Shown piece after piece: positions 8,775-20,959 of a DNA stretch of 64,000 nt. Each line of letters opens with the position of its first letter. Positions within the stretch are counted from its first letter, which is position 1. The notes under the pieces were generated by a model. That model did not search any database. It was not told where the DNA came from and saw nothing but the letters and a program-made list of their open reading frames with translations. Origin of the DNA: CAWAPD01 sp963783865 (lineage in GTDB: Bacteria; Actinomycetota; Thermoleophilia; UBA2241); the NCBI GenBank assembly GCA_963783865.1, contig CAWAPD010000001.1:682001-746000 (forward strand), written 5' to 3'. Position numbers and translations under genes: made by a program.

Positions 8775-9563
8775 CTACAGGCCGCCGCGCTGCGCGATGA
8801 GCAGCGCCGCGGCGGCAACGACCGCCGCCAGCGAGTAGATCGCGATCCGCAGCCCCGAACCCTTGCGCTCGCGCCGGTGCTCGGCCTCCCGGCGCGACCG
8901 GCGCCGGTCCTTGCGGCTCGTGTGCAGGTCGGCGGGAGCGGGCGGCGCCGCGGGTATCGCCGCCGCGAGCGGCGGCGAGACCGGCGCCGCGGCGGTCCAG
9001 GTGGCGGTCTCGAGGGCGTTCGCGGCCGCGGCGGCGGGCGCCGCAGGCGCGGCCGCCGCCGCACCCCCCATTCCGTGCGCGACTTCGTCGTCGGTCGCCG
9101 GCTCAATGAAGACCACGCGGCCGCTGCGATCGAGTGTCGTCGTCGCCGTCGGCAGCGCGAACATGGCCGTCTTGGCGCGGATGCCCGCCGGGCGCCTGTC
9201 GAACGTCGGCGGTTCGAAGACCAGGGTGCCGCCGCTCGCGGCCAGCGCCCGCAGCTCCTCAGCGTGGGCGCGGGCCTCGGCCTCGGCCGTCGCGGCCGCG
9301 GCCGCGGCCGCGGCCGCGACGGCCTCCGCGGCCCGCGCCGCCTCCCGGACCTGTTGCTCCTTGCGCAGCTTCATGGCCGCCATCTCCAGCGACCACTCGC
9401 GCGCTACCGGGTTGGCCCAGTCGAGCTGGCGCCGGTTCTCGAGGTCGAGGATCTTCGAAGGGAGCATGGGTTCGCGGCCGAGCAGGAACGTCTCCTGCGC
9501 GTCGTCGTAGACGAGCGGGGTGCCGCCCAGTGGGTTGTCCGATCGCATCGCGGCGACCAGCAT
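8775..9563 (-). CDS. Hypothetical Ala-rich protein with C-terminal membrane anchor
   Basis: About 262 residues, no family recognised. The N-terminus (LGGTPLVYDDAQETFLLG) is followed by a charged, probably coiled-coil segment that contains a run of ten alanines encoded by a (GCGGCC)n-type tract near 9294-9320. Then comes a low-complexity Ala/Pro region, a basic stretch (RKDRRRSRREAEHRRERK) and a single hydrophobic helix at the very C-terminus, so it may be a tail-anchored membrane protein. The start at 9563 was chosen for GGAGG about 6 bases upstream; an ATG at 9578 is also possible. It converges with the transketolase-like gene. Confidence 0.55.
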   Translation of the reverse strand: MLVAAMRSDNPLGGTPLVYDDAQETFLLGREPMLPSKILDLENRRQLDWANPVAREWSLEMAAMKLRKEQQVREAARAAEAVAAAAAAAAATAEAEARAHAEELRALAASGGTLVFEPPTFDRRPAGIRAKTAMFALPTATTTLDRSGRVVFIEPATDDEVAHGMGGAAAAAPAAPAAAAANALETATWTAAAPVSPPLAAAIPAAPPAPADLHTSRKDRRRSRREAEHRRERKGSGLRIAIYSLAAVVAAAALLIAQRGGL

Positions 9564-9758
9564 CCTGTCCCCCTCCATGATCGGGCGCCGGGACCCGCAC
9601 GCCCGGCGCCACGTCGTGGCGTGCCGCCGACACCGGCGGCACAGGAGGCATCGGCAGACGGCGGTCCGTCCTGAAGAGGGCCGGCCCAAGAAAGACGGGG
9701 AGCGCGCCGGGATGACTCGGGTCGCCGACGCCGGGGCGCCGCGGCGCCCGCCGGAGGT

Positions 9759-12257
<2,499 letters not shown>

Positions 12258-12290
12258 GTCTCCGCCTGTCGTGAGTGAGAGCTGCCGGCG

Positions 12291-14687
<2,397 letters not shown>

Positions 14688-14765
14688 TGCACCTCACCTG
14701 GTCGCATGCACGGCCCTCGCGAGCCTTCGGGACTGGTGGAGAGGACGTGCCTAAAGTCTCTACGA

Positions 14766-14771
14766 ATTGTA
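14766..14771 (-). promoter_or_regulatory. Candidate -10 element for gyrB-gyrA
   Basis: On the minus strand TACAAT sits about 80 bases upstream of the gyrB start, just after the terminator of the preceding gene. A good -35 at 17 bases is not evident (TTCCGG). Only the -10 is well supported. Confidence 0.4.
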
Positions 14772-14808
14772 CCAGTTTTCAGCCTCGACCGGAAGCTGAG
14801 ACAGACAA

Positions 14809-14835
14809 GAAAAATGCCGCAAATTGCGGGTTTTT
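14809..14835 (-). terminator. Rho-independent terminator between the DUF721 gene and gyrB
   Basis: On the minus strand CCCGCAATTTGCGG forms a short hairpin followed by CATTTTTC. On the plus strand it is also followed by TTTTT, so it can work in both directions. This is the only A/T-rich classical terminator near the origin block and separates recF-DUF721 from gyrBA. Confidence 0.75.
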
Positions 14836-14918
14836 CGGGTGACGATCCGGGTCGGTCGGGCGCGGTCCGGGCGAGAGCCCGGCGGGCGCCCCGCGGCCGC
14901 GGGCGGCCGGGGCGCCGG

Positions 14919-15305
14919 TCAGCGATCGGCGTGGCTGTCGTGGTCCGGATCCTCCGTCGTGCGCTTCGCGGGTCCGGATACATCCTTCGGCGCCGGGGGA
15001 GGCGATTCCTGCCCCCGGCTCCTGGTGGCGACCACGAAGCGCAGGCTCTTGACGGAGGTCTCCGGGTCGACGGCGGCGAGGCGCTCGAGGATCACCGGCG
15101 CGAGGTAGGTCAGCTCGTGGGCCCAGGTGGACGACTCGCACTCCACGGTCAGGGTGCCGCGGGCCAGGCGGCGTGGGCGTGTGACGCCGGCGACCTCGTC
15201 GCCGGCGGCTCGCGCCCACGCCCGGTAGGCCCGCGCCTCGTCGCTGTCGCGCACCCTCGCCAGCGCGCCGGCGAGGATGTCGCCCAGCCGCGAGAACTCG
15301 GCCAT
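14919..15305 (-). CDS. DUF721/DciA-like protein
   Basis: A 128-residue protein of the DUF721 family, which includes DciA, the replicative-helicase operator found in bacteria without DnaC. The conserved core is seen in AWARAAGDEVAGVTRPRRL, GTLTVECESSTWAHELTYL and LRFVV near the C-terminus. The ATG at 15305 overlaps the recF stop (TGATG), so translation is probably coupled. A GTG at 15314 is an alternative start. Position between recF and gyrB is the usual one in Actinomycetota. The C-terminal 25 residues are Pro-rich and polar. Confidence 0.85.
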   Translation of the reverse strand: MAEFSRLGDILAGALARVRDSDEARAYRAWARAAGDEVAGVTRPRRLARGTLTVECESSTWAHELTYLAPVILERLAAVDPETSVKSLRFVVATRSRGQESPPPAPKDVSGPAKRTTEDPDHDSHADR

Positions 15306-16474
15306 CAGCTGCACTCCGCCACGTCGGCGGCGATCGGGCCGTCGTCGCCGCCGGCGAGCTCGATGACGCGCGCCGCCGCCAACTCGGCGTCGGTGAAGTA
15401 GTGGCGGTTGGTGGTCGTGACGATCGCCTGGCCCTCGGCCGACAGGGCCCCGACGAGCAGGCGGCGGCGCGCGTCGTCGAGCTCGCTCATCACATCGTCG
15501 AGCAGCAGGGCGCCGACGTCGCCGGTGAGGTCGGTGGCGACCGCCCGCTCCGCGAGCAGCAGCGCCAGGACGGCGGCGCGCTGCTCGCCCTGCGACCCGA
15601 AGAGGCGCAGGTCGCGCAGGGCGTCGCCGGCGGCGGCGCCGCGCACCTCGTCGAAGCGCAGGTCGTCGCGCTGCGGCCCGAACCCGCTGACGCGGCGCGC
15701 CACGTCGGCGCCGCGCCGCGCCGCCAGCGCGGCCGTGAAGGTCTCCTCGTCGTCGACCGCGTCGAGCTGCGAGACCAGAGACAGCGAGAACCGCTCGCCG
15801 TCTGGCGCGAGGCCGCCGGCGACCTCGGCGAAGCGAGCGGCCAGCGGTTCGAGGAGGGCGCGCCGGCGGCGTTCCAGCCCCAGGCCGATGCGCGCCAGCT
15901 GGCGGTCCCAGGGGTCGAGCGACGCCGCCGGCGCGCCCTCCCGCACCCGGAACAGCTGTGCGTTGCGCTGGCGCAGGACGTTCTGCAGGTCTCGCGCCAG
16001 CGCCTCGTAAGCGGGGTCGACCCAGGCGGCGAACGCGTCGAGGTGAGCCCGACGCCGCGCCGGACTGCCCTTCACCAGCAGCAGGCTCTCGGGCACGAAG
16101 ATGAACACGGCGCCCTCGCGGCGCAGGTCGTCGAGCGTCTCGACCTCGACGCCGTCGAGGCGCACCTGTTTGCCCTGCCCGGGCGCGTAGGCGACGGTCG
16201 CCTGCCGGGGGCGGCGCGGCTCCACCGCGCCGCCCGGCGCCGGCCCCGGCACGAGCTCTGCCTCGGCGCGGGCGAACCCCGCCCCCCAGCGTACGACCTT
16301 CTCCTCGCGAGTGGTGCGCACCGAGGCGGCGCGCAGCGCGAAGTAGGCGCCCTCGAGCAGGTTGGTCTTGCCGCTGGCGTTGCGGCCGACGATCACGTTC
16401 AGGCCGGGCGCGAACCCGACCGTGGTGTCGCCGTACGAGCGGAAGTTGACGAGTCTCAGGCGCGAGACGAACAC
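15305..16474 (-). CDS. recF: DNA replication and repair protein RecF
   Basis: A 389-residue SMC-like ATPase that helps load RecA at gaps and stalled forks. Walker A is GRNASGKTNLLE near residues 30-41. FRSYGDT near the N-terminus is typical. The ABC signature region is SQGEQRAAVLALLLAE and Walker B is LLLDDVMSELD. The start is GTG at 16474, overlapping the end of the S4-domain gene by 19 bases. It belongs to the dnaA-dnaN-S4-recF-DUF721 block. Confidence 0.96.
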   Translation of the reverse strand: MFVSRLRLVNFRSYGDTTVGFAPGLNVIVGRNASGKTNLLEGAYFALRAASVRTTREEKVVRWGAGFARAEAELVPGPAPGGAVEPRRPRQATVAYAPGQGKQVRLDGVEVETLDDLRREGAVFIFVPESLLLVKGSPARRRAHLDAFAAWVDPAYEALARDLQNVLRQRNAQLFRVREGAPAASLDPWDRQLARIGLGLERRRRALLEPLAARFAEVAGGLAPDGERFSLSLVSQLDAVDDEETFTAALAARRGADVARRVSGFGPQRDDLRFDEVRGAAAGDALRDLRLFGSQGEQRAAVLALLLAERAVATDLTGDVGALLLDDVMSELDDARRRLLVGALSAEGQAIVTTTNRHYFTDAELAAARVIELAGGDDGPIAADVAECS

Positions 16475-16701
16475 ACGCGGTACTCCCTGCCGGCGACGGC
16501 GACGACGTCGCCGTCGCTCACCTGATGCCCGCGCCGCGTCTCGACCGCGCCGTTCACACGCACGGCTCCGCTCTGCACCAGGTACTTCGCCTCGCCGCCG
16601 GTCATGGCCGCGCCGGCGAGCTTCACGAACGCGCCCAGCGCGATGGGCCCTCTGACGGCGATGTCGTCGATGGCGCCGCGGCCGGCCGCGCCGGCGGTCA
16701 G
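16456..16701 (-). CDS. S4-domain RNA-binding protein (YaaA/YbcJ-like)
   Basis: A small frame of about 81 codons with a clear S4 fold: LGAFVKLAG, MTGGEAKYLVQSGAVRVNG, VETRRGHQVSDGDVV. Its place between dnaN and recF matches Bacillus yaaA. No ATG, GTG or TTG lies at a sensible N-terminal position. The best candidate is a CTG at 16701 whose last two bases and following A form the dnaN stop (CTGA), which would couple it to dnaN. Starting at the in-frame GTG inside FVKLAG would remove the first strand of the domain. The gene is real; its start is uncertain. Confidence 0.8.
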   Translation of the reverse strand: MTAGAAGRGAIDDIAVRGPIALGAFVKLAGAAMTGGEAKYLVQSGAVRVNGAVETRRGHQVSDGDVVAVAGREYRVCSSRA

Positions 16702-17798
16702 CTGCTGAGCCGGATCGGCATGATCAGGTAGAAGAACGACTCGTCTGAGCCGGTGACCAGGCCGGGGCGCAGCGGGTTGATGAACTTGAGCGTGACGGTG
16801 TCGCCCGAGACGCCGTCGAGCCCGTCGATGAGGAAGCCGGGGTTGAAGCCGATCTCGAACGCCTCGCCCTCGAACGGGACGTCGACGGCCTCTTCGGCCT
16901 GGCCCACATCTTGCGTGACGGCGCGGATGGTGAGCGTGCCGTCGGCGAAGTGCAGGCGCAGTGGCGCATTCTTCTGGGCCATCAGACTGACGCGCCGCGT
17001 GATCCCGAGCAGCGCGTCGCGGTCCATCTCGACGGCATGGTCGAAGCTGTCGGGCACGAGTTGCCGGTAGTTGGGGAACTGGCCGTCGATCAGGCGAGTG
17101 GCGATCCATACGTCGCCGATCTCGAACAGCGCCTGGTTGTCGGTCAGCGCCACGCGCAACTCGCCGCCCTCGAGGGCCGCACCCAGACGCTGCACCTCGC
17201 CCAGGGCTTTGACCGGCACGATCGCCTGCGTCTCCTCGGCCGGCCCTCCGGCCAGCGGAGTCTCCTTGACTGCCAGACGGTAGCTGTCGGTGGCCACCAT
17301 CTTGAGCTTGCCACCGCCGATCGTGACCAGCACGCCCGTGAGGATCGGCCGTGTCTCGTCGCGAGAGGCGGCGCGGCTGACCTTCTCGAGCGTCTCGAGG
17401 AAGGGGTCGGCGCCGACGGCGAAGGCCTGCTCCATGTCGAAGGCCGAGGTCTGTGGGAAGTCGCTGGCGAGCCAAGAGTTGAGCGTGAACACGGCATTGC
17501 CCGAGGTGACCTTGACGACACTCTCGGTCGACTCGACGCGCACGTCGTCGCCGGCCATGTTCTTGACCACGTCGGCGAACAGCCGCGCCGGCACGACCGC
17601 CTCGCCCTCGGCCTCGACGGTGGTCGCGATCGTCGCCTTGATGGACAGCTCCATGTCGGTCGAGAATAGGTCGAGACGACCCTCGCGGGCCTGCAGCAGC
17701 ACGCCGGAAAGGACCGGCAGGGCGCTCCGCGTCGAGACGCCACGCGCCAGGACGTTGAGCTTCTCGACGAGGGTGCTGCGGTGACAGGCGAATCGCAT
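16698..17798 (-). CDS. dnaN: DNA polymerase III beta subunit (sliding clamp)
   Basis: A 366-residue beta clamp that tethers DNA polymerase III to DNA. It begins MRFACHRSTLVEKLNVL and ends LIMPIRL, close to the usual LPVRL-type clamp C-terminus. Three repeated clamp domains of about 120 residues are seen, with ATDSYRLAV in the second and the FNPGFLIDGL segment in the third. The start is supported by AAGGAG about 7 bases upstream of ATG 17798, with TATATT just before it as a likely -10. It is followed by the S4-domain gene with overlap. Confidence 0.97.
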   Translation of the reverse strand: MRFACHRSTLVEKLNVLARGVSTRSALPVLSGVLLQAREGRLDLFSTDMELSIKATIATTVEAEGEAVVPARLFADVVKNMAGDDVRVESTESVVKVTSGNAVFTLNSWLASDFPQTSAFDMEQAFAVGADPFLETLEKVSRAASRDETRPILTGVLVTIGGGKLKMVATDSYRLAVKETPLAGGPAEETQAIVPVKALGEVQRLGAALEGGELRVALTDNQALFEIGDVWIATRLIDGQFPNYRQLVPDSFDHAVEMDRDALLGITRRVSLMAQKNAPLRLHFADGTLTIRAVTQDVGQAEEAVDVPFEGEAFEIGFNPGFLIDGLDGVSGDTVTLKFINPLRPGLVTGSDESFFYLIMPIRLSS

Positions 17799-18058
17799 AC
17801 GTGCTCCTTATGAATATAGTGAGGTGAGTCTCAGTTCATCGTCGTCATAGACGCTGTGGAAACTGTGGAGAGCCGCGGATGTCGCCGCGACACGAGTGTG
17901 ATCGTGGCGGTGAGAACCATGTGGAGACCCGGTTGACATCGACGACATCGCCCCCAATCCTGCGCCTTTCAAGTGGCAAGCATATAGGTTCTCAACGGGG
18001 GGCGCGACATTCTCCACCGCCGTTTCCGGCGACTGTCAACAGGCGGCTGTGAGGGTCG
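17799..18058 (-). other. dnaA-dnaN intergenic region with degenerate DnaA-box-like 9-mers
   Basis: 260 bases without a gene. Related 9-mers TGTGGAAAC (17855-17863), TGTGGAGAG (17864-17872, directly adjacent) and TGTGGAGAC (17920-17928), plus TTCTCCACC (18010-18018) on the other strand, resemble DnaA boxes but none equals TTATCCACA. This is the common actinobacterial oriC position. They may be low-affinity boxes for dnaA/dnaN regulation or part of a bipartite origin with 20443-20765. A dnaN -10 (TATATT) lies at the 17800 end. Confidence 0.5.
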
Positions 18059-19462
18059 TCAGCGGGGGGACTGCAGGCGGCCGGTGATGACCGTCAGGAT
18101 CTCGTGCAGTTGACGGTCGCGGCCGTCCTTAAGCAGGCGGTCGATCTTGTCGTACGCGTAGATCACGGTGGAGTGGTCGCGCCCGCCGAACCGCTCGCCG
18201 ATCTGCGGCAGCGACGCCTCGGTGAGCTCCCGGCAGAGATACATCGCGATGTGGCGGGCGTAGGCGATGTCGGCGGTGCGCCTACTGCCGCGCAGGTCGC
18301 TGACGTGCACCCCGAACTGGCGCGCCACCTCGCCCTGCACGGCTTCGATCGTGATCGGCTGCGTGTAGGGCTTGGGGATGATGTCCTTGAGGGCCTCGCG
18401 CGTGACGTCGACCGTCACCGGCGCGTGTGTGATCGAGGCGAAGCCGACCACCCTCCGCAGCGCCCCCTCGAGCTCGCGGATGTTCGAGCTGACACGACTG
18501 GCGATGTACTCGAGGACCTCGGGCTCGGCGACCTTGAACCCCTCGAGCTTGACCTGGCGGCGGAGGATGGCGATCCGCGTCTCCAGGTCCGGGCGACCGA
18601 TGTCGACGACCACGCCCTGGCCGAAGCGCGACCGCAAGCGGTCGTCGAGCTCCTCCAGCTCGCGCGGCTGGCGGTCGGAGGTGAGGACGATCTGCTTGCC
18701 GGCCTCGTAGAGGGCGTTGAACGTGTGGAAGAACTCGACCTGGGTCTGCTGCTTCTCGGCCAGGAACTGGACGTCGTCGATCAGCAACACGTCGTTGTGC
18801 CGGTAGTGCTGCTTGAACCCCTCGATGCGCCCCTTCTCGGTGACGGCGTTGATGAAGTCGTCGGTGAAGCGCTCGACGGTCACGTAGGTGATGCGGAACG
18901 ACGGGTTGCGGGCGGCGACCTCGTGGGCGATGGCCTGCATCAGGTGGGTCTTGCCGAGGCCAGTGTCCGCATACATGAAGACCGGGTTGTAGGCGGTGCC
19001 CGGGGCTTCGGAGACGCTGCGCGCGACGGCGGTCGCGTACTCGTTGTGAGGGCCGACGACCCAGCGGTCGAAGACGTAGCGGGGGTTCAGGCCGGAGGGG
19101 CCGTTGGAGAGGGCCGCAGGCGCCTCTCCAACGGCCCCTCTCGGCTCGGCCACCGGCTCGGCCCGGACGTCGTCGTCCAGGACCTCTTTCGGCACGGCAA
19201 TCTCGGCGGCGCGCTCGTCGACCACCGTGTCGAGCGCGACCTCGGTGCCGAGCACCGCGGTCAGCGACTCACGGATCAACTGCGAGAAACGCGAGTCGAC
19301 CCAGTCGCGGGCGAAGTCGTTGGGAACGCCCAGGACGAACGTGCCGTCCTCGAGGCTCACGGCGACGGTGCGTTCGAACCAGAGGCGGTAGGTAGCGTCG
19401 TTGACCTGATCGCGCAGCTGGCTCCGCGCCTCGTTCCAGATGAGTGTCAGCTGCTCGTCGAT
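18059..19462 (-). CDS. dnaA: Chromosomal replication initiator DnaA (no canonical start codon)
   Basis: DnaA binds the origin and melts it. Domain III (AAA+) has Walker A ADTGLGKTHLM and Walker B LLIDDVQFL. Domain IV ends with GGRDHSTVIYAYDKI, the DnaA-box-reading signature. Domain I (DEQLTLIWNEARSQLRDQ, TYRLWFE) is intact in frame, but no ATG, GTG or TTG precedes it: the first is GTG 19360, which would delete about 34 residues of domain I. The codon where ATG is expected is ATC at 19462-19460 (ATCGACGAGCAG), behind AGGCGG. I therefore take 19462 as the likely start, giving 467 residues. The frame opens right after the TAG of the upstream ATPase gene. Confidence 0.9.
   Translation of the reverse strand: MDEQLTLIWNEARSQLRDQVNDATYRLWFERTVAVSLEDGTFVLGVPNDFARDWVDSRFSQLIRESLTAVLGTEVALDTVVDERAAEIAVPKEVLDDDVRAEPVAEPRGAVGEAPAALSNGPSGLNPRYVFDRWVVGPHNEYATAVARSVSEAPGTAYNPVFMYADTGLGKTHLMQAIAHEVAARNPSFRITYVTVERFTDDFINAVTEKGRIEGFKQHYRHNDVLLIDDVQFLAEKQQTQVEFFHTFNALYEAGKQIVLTSDRQPRELEELDDRLRSRFGQGVVVDIGRPDLETRIAILRRQVKLEGFKVAEPEVLEYIASRVSSNIRELEGALRRVVGFASITHAPVTVDVTREALKDIIPKPYTQPITIEAVQGEVARQFGVHVSDLRGSRRTADIAYARHIAMYLCRELTEASLPQIGERFGGRDHSTVIYAYDKIDRLLKDGRDRQLHEILTVITGRLQSPR
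19095..19140. repeat. 18-bp perfect inverted repeat inside dnaA
   Basis: Arms 19095-19112 and 19123-19140 pair perfectly around a 10-base loop. It lies in the codons of DnaA domain II, the variable linker (protein GEAPAALSNGPSGL). A stem-loop this strong within an essential coding sequence is unusual. Confidence 0.8.
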
Positions 19463-19537
19463 GGTCGCCGCCTGCCGTCCCGATGGCCCCGCTCGCGAGG
19501 ATGCCGACGCCGCGCCCGTGGCTGGGGGATCGTCAGG

Positions 19538-20365
19538 CTAGAAGAGGGTCTCGAGCAGGGACATCCCGTCTTCGGTCAGGGCCCTCTTCCCGTCGCCGCG
19601 CGAGTGTACCAGACCCATCCCCTCCAGTACATGCAGCTCGCGGAAGGCCGTGGCGGGGGCCACGCCGAGCTCCTTGGCGAGGGCGCTGGGCCCCGCCACG
19701 TTGAGCTCCATGAGCAGCACGAGCACCTTCTTCTGGCGCGTGGTGAGCTTGGGCGCCGGCGGCCGGAGGCGCTCGGGCGCCTCCGCGACCGGCGCCCCCT
19801 GCGGCATCTTCACGGTGATGACGCTGCCGCCTCCAAGGTTGTCCTCGATCGACACCGCCCCGCGCAGGAACGCGAGGGACTCGCGCGCGATCGGCAAGCC
19901 CGAGCCGACGCCGCGGATCACCTCGCGCTGGACCGCGGTCGCGGTCGTGAACCCGGGCTCGAAGGCGCGCTCCTTGTCGTCGACGCCGGGGCCATGGTCG
20001 GAGATGCGCACCACACGGCCGCCGTCGAGGACGGTGATCACGACGTCGCGGAAGAAGGCGTGGATCAGGTTCTCGATCAGTTCGTTGATGACGGTGAACG
20101 GGACCGTGCCGCCCTGCTCGCGGCAGGAGTGGTAGGTCTTTTCGGCGAGGGAGGCGATGAGGGCGGGGACGTCCTTCTCCTCCACGCTGACGACGCGCGG
20201 CGGGCTGGTCAAGGTGTCGTAGACGGCGATGCGGGGAGCGGCGGCGCCGCGCGGGGCGGAGGGGGCGACTGGGGGCGGCGCGTCCGCCGGCCCCGGGGTC
20301 TCGTCGACCTGCGGGGCTGGTGCCGCCTGATCCTGGCCGAGCAGTCTGTCGAGGAACGACTCCAT
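19538..20365 (-). CDS. Histidine-kinase-fold ATPase with C-terminal winged-helix domain
   Basis: A 275-residue protein. The N-terminus MESFLDRLLGQDQ and a Pro/Ala linker lead to a HATPase_c domain at about 70-195: N box NELIENLIHAF, G1 DHGPGVDD, G2 GVGSGLPIA, then GGGSVITVKM. Residues about 205-275 look like a MarR/ArsR-type winged helix (LTTRQKKVLVLLMEL, GPSALAKELGVAPATAFRELHVLEGMGLV). No phospho-acceptor His domain is seen, so it is not a standard sensor kinase; an ATP-dependent regulator is more likely. It lies directly upstream of dnaA in the same reading frame. No clear RBS precedes the ATG at 20365, so the start is tentative. Confidence 0.72.
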   Translation of the reverse strand: MESFLDRLLGQDQAAPAPQVDETPGPADAPPPVAPSAPRGAAAPRIAVYDTLTSPPRVVSVEEKDVPALIASLAEKTYHSCREQGGTVPFTVINELIENLIHAFFRDVVITVLDGGRVVRISDHGPGVDDKERAFEPGFTTATAVQREVIRGVGSGLPIARESLAFLRGAVSIEDNLGGGSVITVKMPQGAPVAEAPERLRPPAPKLTTRQKKVLVLLMELNVAGPSALAKELGVAPATAFRELHVLEGMGLVHSRGDGKRALTEDGMSLLETLF

Positions 20366-20442
20366 GGGGGGGCGAGCATATCGCCGCCCCGGGCCCGGCG
20401 CAACGCCGTGCGAAAAGCGGCTGTGCAGCGGATTCGGCGGAG

Positions 20443-20765
20443 TTATGCACAGGGTTTTCGACATCTGTGGAATGTGCTCCGCCGCGGCGGTGGGTTCGCC
20501 CGCAAACTGCGGCTTTTGTGGAAACCGGGCGTTCAGGGTCGGGAATCCGGGGCGGCGGGGCGGGGCGGCGGCGCCGGCCGGCGACCCCCGCCGCCCCGCC
20601 CCGCCGCCCCCTCGAACGGTGGCAAGGACTCCCTGCAAACCGAGGGTTTCGGAACGCATGCGCTCGACCACGGGCTTGTCAAGAGGGATCGGCTACTCGA
20701 ATCGCTTCTCCACGGAGTGGGGAGCCATTTTGCCCACGGAATCCGGGTTATCCACATTTTCCACA
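20443..20765. other. Candidate replication origin (DnaA-box cluster)
   Basis: Between the ATPase gene and the thiamine locus lies a gene-free stretch (20366-20841). It holds TTATGCACA (20443-20451), TGTGGAATG (20466-20474), TGTGGAAAC (20517-20525), and a consensus box TTATCCACA (20748-20756) directly followed by TTTTCCACA (20757-20765). A long GC palindrome (20549-20610) sits between the two groups. An obvious A/T-rich unwinding element is lacking; the lowest GC is at 20441-20470 and 20725-20765. Adjacent to the dnaA block. Confidence 0.6.
20549..20610. repeat. 23-bp perfect GC inverted repeat inside the candidate origin
   Basis: Arms 20549-20571 and 20588-20610 are perfect complements made only of G and C, with a 16-base loop that is itself palindromic (CGCCGGCCGGCG). 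It lacks a T tail on the plus strand and is followed by no gene end. Confidence 0.8.
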
Positions 20766-20819
20766 GGGAGCCACCGTGCTGCGGGACCGCAGTTGAAACG
20801 TGTGCGGCTTCCCTCGGGG

Positions 20820-20825
20820 TACAAT
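20820..20825 (+). promoter_or_regulatory. Candidate -10 box of the thiamine operon
   Basis: TACAAT lies 17 bases before the TPP aptamer. TTGAAA at 20793-20798 is a possible -35 but the spacing is 21 bases, so only the -10 is credible. Confidence 0.45.
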
Positions 20826-20841
20826 GGGGGCGTCCTGCGGA

Positions 20842-20953
20842 GCTCCTGTCGGAGGGGCTGAGAGGGCGCTTCCTAGCGCCGACGCGCAGAACCTGACCAC
20901 CCGCGAGGGTGGCGGCGTCCACGACGCCGCTGGGTAATGCCAGCGAAGGGAGT
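20842..20953 (+). promoter_or_regulatory. TPP (thiamine diphosphate) riboswitch
   Basis: All THI-element signatures are present: GGGGCTGAGAGG, AGAACCTGACC and CTGGGTAATGCCAGCGAAGGGAG. P1 pairs CTCCT (20843-20847) with GGGAG (20948-20952). GGGAG is also the only ribosome binding site for the ATG at 20960, so ligand binding would directly hide the Shine-Dalgarno sequence. Two P3 arms are GC-rich (CCACCCGC/GAGGGTGG). Controls thiT and probably the following thiamine diphosphokinase. Confidence 0.95.
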
Positions 20954-20959
20954 AGCACC

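Noticed and set aside
8705..8800. A 31-codon plus-strand frame (MSYSGRDQ...) behind the transketolase-like gene
   Set aside because: No ribosome binding site, no recognisable family, and it overlaps the end of the opposing gene.
18059..19360. DnaA starting at GTG 19360
   Set aside because: It would remove about 34 residues of a clearly conserved domain I that continues in frame up to 19462.
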